Assembly: GCA_009777135.1 (NCBI GenBank)
Contig: WRMM01000182.1
Span: 1-5,060, forward strand
Direction of reading: 5' to 3'
From: Candidatus Fibrimonadales bacterium
Lineage (GTDB): Bacteria; Fibrobacterota; Fibrobacteria; Fibrobacterales; Fibrobacteraceae
DNA: 5,060 nucleotides
Shown here: one piece after another, positions 1-5,060 of the stretch
How the letters are laid out: each line of letters opens with the position of its first letter
Position numbering within the stretch: position 1 is the first letter of the stretch
Program-made: the position numbers and the translations under genes
Notes under the pieces: model-generated
What the model was told of the DNA's origin: nothing
Seen by the model: only the letters and a program-made list of their open reading frames with translations
The model's database searches: none

Positions 1-971
1 TTCAAGCCTCTTGACATTTGGCCAATTTCGTCTTTGCTGCCTTCTGCAAAGCGAATGGTCAAGTTGCCCTCGCCTTCGGTCATTTTGCCAAGCAGGGCAA
101 CGGTGCGAGTTAAGTGGCCAAAAACTTTGGACATTAGCCAAAGCAAAAAGAGGCCCCATAAAATGTCAATCAAAAGAAGCTGCGATAAAGTTCTATACCT
201 CACTTCCAGCTCTTCGGCGCGCAGAGCGGTTAAAGGAAGCACATAGCATAGAGACCAAGGAAGCTCGACATTGCCGAATTTCATGGGAAAGTAAGCCATA
301 ATGGATTCTTCGCCTGTGAGCAAATTTTTTTCGGTTATAATATGTTCTTGCCCTGCGCTTATGGCGCTCAGCAAATCTTTTTGCTTGGCAGCAGGCAAGT
401 CGTTTCCTGTGGGGGTAAGGAGAAGCTCCTGTTTTGGGTGAGCTGCTCTTAAACCGCTGTTTGAAACCAGAATTACATAAGAGCCTGTTGCCTCGTCTTT
501 CATGGCATCGAACAATTCTCTTTGCAAAGCTCTCAGGTCAAGGTCCATTTTTGCCGCGCCAACAGGCTTTCCATCAACGGCAATGGGATAAACAATGGTT
601 ATTTTATTCTGCGCTGGTTCCGTTATATATGGTTTGTCGGCATTCTTTTCTTCATAGCTTATATAGACATCAGAAACAATAGGCTGGTTTGCAAGTTTCT
701 TCAATAATTTCTCAATGCTATTTGCCTTGGATTCCTCATCCAAATCCTTGATTACAGACATGCTGGTTTCCAAGCTTCTAAGCTCGCCTATTCTTTCTGA
801 CATAAAAGAAGCTACTCTGTCTGAATAGTTTTGGGCATAGGCTTTTGTGGCTTCTCGCTGAGACTGACCTCGCACTTTGGAAGAATTGGCCAAAGCATAA
901 ACGACCAGCGACCCCGTTAAAGCCACATACGCCACAAACAATATCAAAGGCAGCTTGTGCTTAAGTTGCAT
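1..971 (-). CDS. Cache-HAMP membrane receptor, probably a methyl-accepting chemotaxis protein (3' end outside window)
   Basis: The reading frame is open from the ATG at 971-969 to the window edge, giving 323 residues without a stop. An N-terminal signal-anchor helix (about residues 8-28) is followed by an extracytoplasmic Cache-type sensor region (about 35-255) with the usual landmarks: a strand ending in YPIAVDGKPVG, then KMDLDL, then GSYVILVSNSGL and AAHP. A second membrane helix (about 263-281, LLLIDILWGLFLLWLM) leads into a HAMP domain ending in SKDEIGQMSRGL, which holds the conserved DEIG. A small-molecule ligand outside the membrane is therefore likely. The output domain is missing. A chemoreceptor is the commonest partner of Cache-HAMP, but a diguanylate cyclase, phosphatase or kinase is possible. 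The Cache region is compact: no RxWY-type amino-acid-binding segment is visible. The start is supported by a GGAGAT site. The gene lies 65 bases after hydG and may share its transcript. Confidence 0.88.
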   Translation of the reverse strand, partial: MQLKHKLPLILFVAYVALTGSLVVYALANSSKVRGQSQREATKAYAQNYSDRVASFMSERIGELRSLETSMSVIKDLDEESKANSIEKLLKKLANQPIVSDVYISYEEKNADKPYITEPAQNKITIVYPIAVDGKPVGAAKMDLDLRALQRELFDAMKDEATGSYVILVSNSGLRAAHPKQELLLTPTGNDLPAAKQKDLLSAISAGQEHIITEKNLLTGEESIMAYFPMKFGNVELPWSLCYVLPLTALRAEELEVRYRTLSQLLLIDILWGLFLLWLMSKVFGHLTRTVALLGKMTEGEGNLTIRFAEGSKDEIGQMSRGL

Positions 972-976
972 TTTTT

Positions 977-982
977 ATCTCC
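977..982 (-). promoter_or_regulatory. Ribosome binding site of the Cache-HAMP receptor
   Basis: GGAGAT on the minus strand lies about 5 bases before the ATG at 971-969 and fixes that start. The ATG at 984-982 and the one at 996-994 share a different frame that stops within a few codons. Confidence 0.7.
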
Positions 983-989
983 ATAAATT

Positions 990-1015
990 GGAGCATAATA
1001 TAGTAAAAATGCTCC
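990..1015 (-). repeat. 7-bp perfect inverted repeat between hydG and the receptor gene
   Basis: GGAGCAT at 990-996 and ATGCTCC at 1009-1015 are exact complements around a 12-base AT-rich loop, so RNA from either strand could form a small hairpin. On the minus strand the 5' arm overlaps an AGGAGG stretch (1014-1019) that looks like a ribosome binding site but is about 17 bases from the nearest ATG. No U-run of terminator quality follows the stem, so an attenuator, processing site or operator is as likely as a terminator. Chance is possible for a stem this short. Confidence 0.4.
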
Positions 1016-1036
1016 TCCTATCTAATCCAGTCATAA

Positions 1037-2416
1037 TTATATATATAAATCCCGCTCCCCACCGCCTATTTTCCGCAAATATGCCTCTGCTTTCACCCTA
1101 AAATTGCCAGAAATTCCCTCCAACTCCTTGCTTATTACCGCATTCCCAATGCTTTGAACGGCTTCATCTGCGTAATCTTTCAAATATTCCTTTAAAGTTA
1201 TCAGGGAATTGGCTTGGCAAATATTGGCTATCTGCCCTTTTTTGACCATTTTCATAAAACGGTCTCCAGAACGCCCCTCCCTGTAGCAAGCGGTGCAAAA
1301 ACTTGGGACATATCCCAAACCTAGCAGCCATTTTACAATTTCGCTCAAAGGGCGTTTGTCGCTCATTTCAAACTGGGCAGTATTTTCTGCTTCTATTTTT
1401 GCGTAGCCGCCAATGCTGGTAGAAGAACCGCCGCTTATCTGAGACACGCCAAGCGCCAAAACGCGCGCCCTTGACTCTTCGCTTTCCCTTGTGGAAATAA
1501 TCATGCCCGTGTATGGAACGGCTATGCGAATAACTGCAACTATTTTCGCAAACACATCATCGCTGATTGCATTCTCAAAACAAATGCGCGGAACGCTAAT
1601 GGTGTGCGGACCAACTCCAAAAACCGCTTCCAAATGCTCGGCGTGCATCAGCAAACCCGCTATATCATATTTGTAAGTGTGCAAACCAAGCAACACCCCT
1701 ATACCAACATCGTCAATGCCAGCTTCCATTGCCCTGTCAATTGCCTCGGTGTGGTAATTGTAATCGTGCTTTGGACCTGTTGGATGCAGCTTTAAGTAAG
1801 CGTCTCTGTTGTAAGTTTCTTGAAACAGAATATATGTCCCTATGCTGGCATTTTTTAGCTTTTTGTAATTTTCTATGCTTGTCGCAGCAATGTTTATATT
1901 CACTCGGCGGATTGCTCCGTTTTTATGCTTAATGCCGTAAATGGTTTCTATGCTTTCCAAAATATATTCAATGGGATTATGAGCGGGGTCCTCGCCGGTT
2001 TCCAAAACCAAACGCTTGTGCCCCATATCTTGCAAGGCAATAACCTCTTGGCGAATTTCCTCCTGAGACAATTTTTTTCTTTTGATATTTTCATTCTTGG
2101 CATGATACGGGCAATAAACGCAGCCATTCACGCAAAAATTGGATAAATACAATGGCGCAAACAAAACAATCCGCTTGCCATAAAGCTTCTCCTTGAGCTG
2201 CCTTGCCAGTTCCTCAATCTCCTTGTTATATTCCTCCAATTCACATTCCAGCAAAACCGCCGCCTCACGGTGCGACAGCCCTTTGCCCTCATGCGCCTTG
2301 TCCAGAATTTGCCTCAGCAATTCGCGACTGTTTTTATTCTCCTCAGCATATTCCAGCGTATCCAGAATCTCCTGATGATTTATAAACTCCGTTGCTTTTT
2401 TCGACTTAACATTCAA
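1037..2416 (-). CDS. hydG: [FeFe]-hydrogenase maturase HydG (radical-SAM tyrosine lyase)
   Basis: HydG cleaves tyrosine with radical SAM chemistry to p-cresol and dehydroglycine, and turns the latter into CO and cyanide on an auxiliary iron-sulfur cluster, delivering the Fe-CO-CN unit for the [FeFe]-hydrogenase H-cluster. The 459 residues are close to the usual family length. The radical-SAM cysteines form CX3CX2C (C95, C99, C102) after the stretch PLYLSNF. The HydG-specific C-terminal cluster motif CX2CX22C is intact (C374, C377, C400), within FCTACYREGRSGDRFM. This motif separates HydG from ThiH and HydE. Other family landmarks include ETGEDP (139-144), LFQETY (197-202), HPTGPKHDY (211-219) and SQISGGSSTSIGGY (325-338). 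The start is a TTG at 2416-2414. It is preferred because residues 8-57 already read as the normal HydG N-terminus, and no in-frame ATG lies close enough. The upstream hydrogenase gene stops at the adjoining base. HydE and HydF are not in the window. Confidence 0.97.
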   Translation of the reverse strand: MNVKSKKATEFINHQEILDTLEYAEENKNSRELLRQILDKAHEGKGLSHREAAVLLECELEEYNKEIEELARQLKEKLYGKRIVLFAPLYLSNFCVNGCVYCPYHAKNENIKRKKLSQEEIRQEVIALQDMGHKRLVLETGEDPAHNPIEYILESIETIYGIKHKNGAIRRVNINIAATSIENYKKLKNASIGTYILFQETYNRDAYLKLHPTGPKHDYNYHTEAIDRAMEAGIDDVGIGVLLGLHTYKYDIAGLLMHAEHLEAVFGVGPHTISVPRICFENAISDDVFAKIVAVIRIAVPYTGMIISTRESEESRARVLALGVSQISGGSSTSIGGYAKIEAENTAQFEMSDKRPLSEIVKWLLGLGYVPSFCTACYREGRSGDRFMKMVKKGQIANICQANSLITLKEYLKDYADEAVQSIGNAVISKELEGISGNFRVKAEAYLRKIGGGERDLYI

Positions 2417-4138
2417 TTATCTACCCTGCTCATGCAATAATTTCTTTGTATTATCCGAAATATCCATTATAGTTTCATGAGACGATTGCACCTTCTCATT
2501 TATTTTAGATATTGACTTGTTCACCATATCCATTGCGCTGTTCGCCTTTTCTGATGCAACTTTTGTTTTTGCCGCAGAATTTGCCGAGCTTTGAGCAAGG
2601 CTTCTTATTTCCTTTGCCACCACGTCAAAGGCTCTGCCGTATTGCCCGGCTTTTGCCGCTTCCACGGAGGCATTCAGAGATATGATATTGACTTTTTCGG
2701 ATATTCTCTCTATATCCGTTATCATTTGATTGTAAGAAGCAATGGCATCGGTCACTTCGTCCATTTTTTCATTGATGTCTTTTATCATCTTGTTGATGCC
2801 GCCTGTTTCGTTCACAACAATTTCCGAGCTTTTCAAAAAGTTATCCAAAATGCCTTTTGCTTCTGCATGTTCTCTGGCAACATCTTTTTGCACTTTTTCT
2901 GGACAGCTTGCAGGAATGCTTACGCCTTTTGCTACTTTTACGGCCATTTCAAGGCAAGTATCGCAACCGCAAGCACCGCAGCTGAAATCCTTCTCATCTG
3001 CGGTAAATTTGCTGAGCGCAACAAAAGCTGCATTTATGTCTTCTTGAGAAACATGAATTGGGCGCACGGTAGATGGGGTATAGTGCCTTATAAAGTCTTC
3101 GAGTTGCAATGTTTCATCAAATTTTTTGAACAATTCATCCATGTATGCCACATTGTCTTCTTTGATTGCCGCCTGCCGCAAAGCGTCCATTTTTGAGTTA
3201 ACCTCAAAAACATCCAAATGCTCTCCGCAGCCTGTTCCCACATTGCAGCCCTCAAGGCAATTCAGCACATCAAAGACTGCTGGGAGTTTTGACATTGGCT
3301 GTTTTGCATATTCATCCAGTGCCTTATATACAACGCTAACTCCTTCTGATTTGTCAATTCTAAGTTTTTTCCCAACGTAATGCTCAACGCATTCCTTTAA
3401 GCCGCCCGGCATTGGATAAAGGGAACCGAGACCCGCTTCGTAATTATCAAATCCGCTTGAATTCATTGGCATTGATATGCGGTTTTGTTTAAGGTATTCC
3501 TGCAGTTTTTTGAAGGTCACATTGTAATCAACGTATCCCGTGGCATCAAATTCATGGGTTTTTGCCGCGCATGGAGACAAAGCGGCAATTTTTGTTCCCA
3601 CTTTTTCGTATTTGCGCATAAATATTGCTGTGCAAAGCATGGGCGAATGCACGGGAGACAAATGCTTTATAAGCTCGTTCCTGTGTTTTAAAATATAATT
3701 CACAATTGCGGGGCAAGGCTGTGAAATAATGGGTTTTGGCCCGTTTTTTTGTATATAGCGAATATGCGCCCAAGTGCAAATATCGGCTCCCAGCGAAACA
3801 TCGTATATTTTTCTTACTCCCATTTGGCGCAGCAAACTAAGCAGCTGGCCATAGTCGGGAAAATTGGTTCTTATGGCTGGCGCGGCAAACACGCTGATTT
3901 GGCCGCCAATTCTCAAATCGCTGAAAAAGCGCTCCGTGTCATCTTGATAGCTTCTTGAATCATGATGGCAGGCCGTTAAACAGAAGCCGCAGACAATACA
4001 CTTGGTATTATCTACTCGAACCTTGATTTTTCCATCCGGTTCTGCCCAAGCAACATTTGCCTCTTCTATAGGGCAAACTCTAATGCATCGGTTGCAGCCA
4101 ACGCATGAATCAAGATGATTAACAATTACGTCTCTCAT
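2417..4138 (-). CDS. Sensory [FeFe]-hydrogenase-like protein fused to a chemoreceptor-type signalling domain
   Basis: Probably a cytoplasmic H2 or redox sensor; no signal peptide or membrane helix is visible in its 573 residues. Domains in order: two [4Fe-4S] ferredoxin motifs (C12/C15/C18/C22 and C47/C50/C53/C57); an iron-hydrogenase H-domain (about 78-350); a [4Fe-4S] Fes-type motif CX2CX4CX16C (C387, C390, C395, C412); and a helical methyl-accepting-type domain (about 425-573) with tip ISLNASVEAAKAGQYGRAF. All four H-cluster ligands are present: C142 in QPCPA, C190 in SPCAAKTHE, and C294 and C298 in NCLEGCNVGTG. By alignment with Clostridium hydrogenase CpI, the proton-transfer Cys299 is Pro141, Met353 is Ser188 and Met497 is Leu292, while Lys193 and Glu196 are kept. 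Such changes fit sensory rather than high-turnover enzymes. Sensory [FeFe]-hydrogenases usually end in a PAS domain, which is absent here. The downstream hydG begins at the base after this stop. The start is ATG with a GGAGG site. Ligand and partner are inferred. Confidence 0.93.
   Translation of the reverse strand: MRDVIVNHLDSCVGCNRCIRVCPIEEANVAWAEPDGKIKVRVDNTKCIVCGFCLTACHHDSRSYQDDTERFFSDLRIGGQISVFAAPAIRTNFPDYGQLLSLLRQMGVRKIYDVSLGADICTWAHIRYIQKNGPKPIISQPCPAIVNYILKHRNELIKHLSPVHSPMLCTAIFMRKYEKVGTKIAALSPCAAKTHEFDATGYVDYNVTFKKLQEYLKQNRISMPMNSSGFDNYEAGLGSLYPMPGGLKECVEHYVGKKLRIDKSEGVSVVYKALDEYAKQPMSKLPAVFDVLNCLEGCNVGTGCGEHLDVFEVNSKMDALRQAAIKEDNVAYMDELFKKFDETLQLEDFIRHYTPSTVRPIHVSQEDINAAFVALSKFTADEKDFSCGACGCDTCLEMAVKVAKGVSIPASCPEKVQKDVAREHAEAKGILDNFLKSSEIVVNETGGINKMIKDINEKMDEVTDAIASYNQMITDIERISEKVNIISLNASVEAAKAGQYGRAFDVVAKEIRSLAQSSANSAAKTKVASEKANSAMDMVNKSISKINEKVQSSHETIMDISDNTKKLLHEQGR
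2424..2427 (-). promoter_or_regulatory. Ribosome binding site supporting the TTG start of hydG
   Basis: AGGG on the minus strand lies 7 bases before the TTG, inside the last codons of the upstream hydrogenase-like gene. The adjoining stop and start suggest that ribosomes finishing the upstream gene reinitiate on hydG. The nearby ATG at 2412-2410 is out of frame and its frame stops after ten codons. Confidence 0.5.
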
Positions 4139-4147
4139 ATTTTTAAA

Positions 4148-4152
4148 CCTCC
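4148..4152 (-). promoter_or_regulatory. Strong ribosome binding site of the sensory hydrogenase gene
   Basis: A perfect GGAGG on the minus strand lies 9 bases before the ATG at 4138-4136. It fixes the start and suggests efficient translation of the first gene of the hydrogen-sensing pair. Confidence 0.85.
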
Positions 4153-4231
4153 GTTTTTCTGTTTTTAACCGAAATAACTCTACTCTACGTTAAATATAAC
4201 TTCTTTTTTTTGAAATAGGATACTTTTTTTA

Positions 4232-4260
4232 AATAAATCCACGTTTTTCTATATTGTAAA
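4232..4260 (-). promoter_or_regulatory. Weak sigma-70-type promoter candidate for the sensory hydrogenase-hydG genes
   Basis: On the minus strand, TTTACA (4260-4255, five of six matches to TTGACA) is followed after 17 bases by TTTATT (4237-4232, four of six matches to TATAAT). It sits about 95 bases before the hydrogenase start. In DNA this AT-rich such matches arise easily by chance. Confidence 0.28.
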
Positions 4261-4276
4261 GGTTTATTTTTTGCCG

Positions 4277-4286
4277 AAACTAGTTT
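4277..4286. repeat. Perfect 10-bp palindrome, possible operator
   Basis: AAACTAGTTT reads the same on both strands. It lies just upstream of the promoter candidate, among other short palindromes (TACGTA and GTTAATATATGAAC). It could bind a dimeric regulator, but no known consensus is recognised. Confidence 0.3.
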
Positions 4287-4313
4287 AATTTACGTAGTTA
4301 ATATATGAACTTT

Positions 4314-4727
4314 TCACCGCTTCACAAAGATTTTCAGCGATTTTTCCTTCATTTCCCTTTCCAAAGATGAATAACGGCTTTGCTCAATGTTTTTGAAAGA
4401 TAATCTGAAAATAGCCCAAAACAGCGCCAAAGCAGGGTTTTCTTTTTTTAAAAGCGCTTTTGCAGCTCGTTCAAAGTAAATATCGTCCAGAACTTGGGCA
4501 AAGCGAGAAAATGCCGCGGATTTGAAAAAGTTCCAATTATACGTTTTATCGCAATAAAAAGCAAGGGCAAACAATCTTAGCTCCATTTCTTTTTCTGGAA
4601 CCTTCAATTCGCAAAATTTTTCTTCGCAAGCCAAAAAAATTTGGTCAATATTAAAATGTTTGCATTCAAGTATAGCCTTTAATATAATTCTATTCCAAGA
4701 GGTTTTTGTGGAGTTATTTTTCCGCAT
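4314..4727 (-). CDS. Hypothetical protein, 137 residues, overlapping the end of rdgB
   Basis: The family is not recognised. The protein is rich in Lys, Glu and Phe and looks mostly helical. It has no signal peptide, no clear membrane helix and no catalytic motif. Its four cysteines (22, 34, 39, 59) do not form a known metal-binding spacing. A very basic, charged C-terminus (EREMKEKSLKIFVKR) follows a more hydrophobic segment, ALALFWAIFRLSF (about 99-111). The ATG at 4727-4725 overlaps the last 14 bases of rdgB in another frame. AGAGG (4736-4732) lies 4 bases upstream, rather close but usable. The overlap and shared strand suggest co-transcription and coupled translation with rdgB. Base composition looks more AT-rich than its neighbours, which may mean a fast-evolving or lineage-specific gene. 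It is called real because of its length, start context and operon-like position. Confidence 0.7.
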   Translation of the reverse strand: MRKNNSTKTSWNRIILKAILECKHFNIDQIFLACEEKFCELKVPEKEMELRLFALAFYCDKTYNWNFFKSAAFSRFAQVLDDIYFERAAKALLKKENPALALFWAIFRLSFKNIEQSRYSSLEREMKEKSLKIFVKR

Positions 4728-5060
4728 TTAACCTCTCGAGCATGCTTTTTATGGCTCTGCCCCTGTGGCTCAAAACGTTTTTCTCATCATCGTTCATTTC
4801 GCCAAAGCCTTTGCTGTAGCCTTCGGGCAAAAAAACAGGGTCGTAGCCAAAACCGCCATCTCCTCTGGCTTGGGGCAAAATGCTGCCCCTGCACTCTCCC
4901 TCAAAAAATTCCGGCGCGCTTCCTGGCCTTATCAAGCAGAGACAGCAGACAAATCTGGCATTTCTATTGGTTTTGCCCTCCATCTCCTGCAATAATTTGG
5001 TATAACGCTCCACGCCTGTGGCATTTTCGCCTGCATACCTAGCCGAAAAAACTCCAGGCC
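4714..5060 (-). CDS. rdgB: RdgB/HAM1-family non-canonical purine NTP pyrophosphatase, C-terminal part (5' end outside window)
   Basis: This family hydrolyses ITP, dITP and XTP to the monophosphate and pyrophosphate, clearing deaminated purines from the nucleotide pool in the cytoplasm. The visible 114 residues are a little over half of the usual length of about 200. They start within PGVFSARYAGE, the conserved segment preceding the mid-domain helix, and continue through ARFVCCLCL, the signature GGFGYDPVF and the purine-binding SHRGRA motif near the C-terminus. KGFGEMNDDEKN corresponds to the usual KTFAEL-type segment before SHR. The frame is open to the window edge, so the GTG at 5013-5011 is an internal Val and not the start. 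The stop (TAA at 4716-4714) lies inside the next gene. The gene looks intact as far as it is visible. Confidence 0.95.
   Translation of the reverse strand, partial: PGVFSARYAGENATGVERYTKLLQEMEGKTNRNARFVCCLCLIRPGSAPEFFEGECRGSILPQARGDGGFGYDPVFLPEGYSKGFGEMNDDEKNVLSHRGRAIKSMLERLNAEK

Larger units (their letters stand above)
4139..4313 (-). other. AT-rich intergenic region, likely control region of the hydrogen-sensing genes
   Basis: This 175-base gap is the longest non-coding stretch in the window and is visibly more AT-rich than the genes around it, with several runs of T on the plus strand. It holds the ribosome binding site of the next gene, a weak promoter candidate, a perfect 10-bp palindrome AAACTAGTTT (4277-4286), TACGTA (4291-4296) and a near-perfect 14-base palindrome GTTAATATATGAAC (4297-4310). 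No GC-rich stem followed by a U-run is present, so transcription may run through from the upstream genes. Confidence 0.5.

Noticed and set aside
11..707. Several plus-strand open frames of 60-96 codons
   Set aside because: They lie opposite the continuous Cache-HAMP reading frame, which has clear membrane helices and motifs.
961..996. A leader peptide of 11 codons overlapping the receptor start
   Set aside because: The AGGAGG before it is about 17 bases from its ATG, too far to initiate well, and the coding content is trivial.
2410..2412. ATG as an alternative start for hydG
   Set aside because: It is out of frame with HydG and its frame ends after ten codons, so the in-frame TTG is preferred.
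2591..3196. A 201-codon open frame on the plus strand opposite the sensory hydrogenase gene
   Set aside because: It is wholly antisense to a well-supported gene, and its translation has no recognisable domain and an odd, Phe/Cys/His-rich composition typical of a shadow frame.
3552..3779. A 75-codon minus-strand frame inside the sensory hydrogenase gene
   Set aside because: It is in another frame of the same strand across the H-cluster L1 and L2 motifs, with no recognisable content.
4139..4313. Intrinsic terminator after the hypothetical gene
   Set aside because: Runs of T exist on the plus strand, but on the transcribed strand no GC-rich stem is followed by a U-run.
5011..5013. GTG as the start of the RdgB-family gene
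   Set aside because: The frame continues upstream with the conserved segment PGVFSARYAGE, so the gene begins outside the window.

Overview
The window carries five genes, all on the minus strand, so it reads from right to left: the 3' part of an RdgB/HAM1-type nucleoside-triphosphate pyrophosphatase (4714-5060, running off the edge), an unrecognised 137-residue protein (4314-4727), a 573-residue sensory [FeFe]-hydrogenase-like protein fused to a chemoreceptor-type signalling domain (2417-4138), the [FeFe]-hydrogenase maturase HydG (1037-2416), and the 5' part of a membrane Cache-HAMP receptor (1-971, running off the edge). No RNA gene, CRISPR array, transposon or convincing intrinsic terminator was seen.

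The organism is most likely a strictly anaerobic, H2-metabolising, fermentative, motile bacterium. The reasons are oxygen-sensitive [FeFe]-hydrogenase machinery, a radical-SAM maturase, two receptor-type proteins and moderately AT-rich DNA with strong GGAGG-like ribosome binding sites. A Clostridia or Negativicutes relative, a spirochaete or another gut-type anaerobe would all fit. The sequence alone does not settle the phylum.

The right part (about 4314-5060) is a housekeeping pair in which the small ORF overlaps the end of rdgB by 14 bases. A 175-base AT-rich gap (4139-4313) with short palindromes and a weak promoter candidate separates it from the hydrogen-sensing part. There the hydrogenase-like gene ends exactly where hydG begins, on a TTG codon with no base between them, which implies translational coupling. 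A 65-base gap with a 7-bp inverted repeat then leads to the Cache-HAMP receptor, which may belong to the same transcript.

The main point of interest is the hydrogenase-receptor fusion. It keeps all four cysteines that hold the H-cluster but has lost the proton-transfer cysteine and both active-site methionines. It has no membrane segment and ends in a short chemoreceptor-like hairpin whose tip differs from the canonical one. The simplest model is a cytoplasmic H2 or redox sensor, co-made with the enzyme that supplies CO, cyanide and iron to its cofactor, that signals to a chemotaxis-like or other partner. Sensory [FeFe]-hydrogenases with chemoreceptor domains are, from memory, already recognised as a class. 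The details of this one, and its coupling to hydG, are what deserve a second look.
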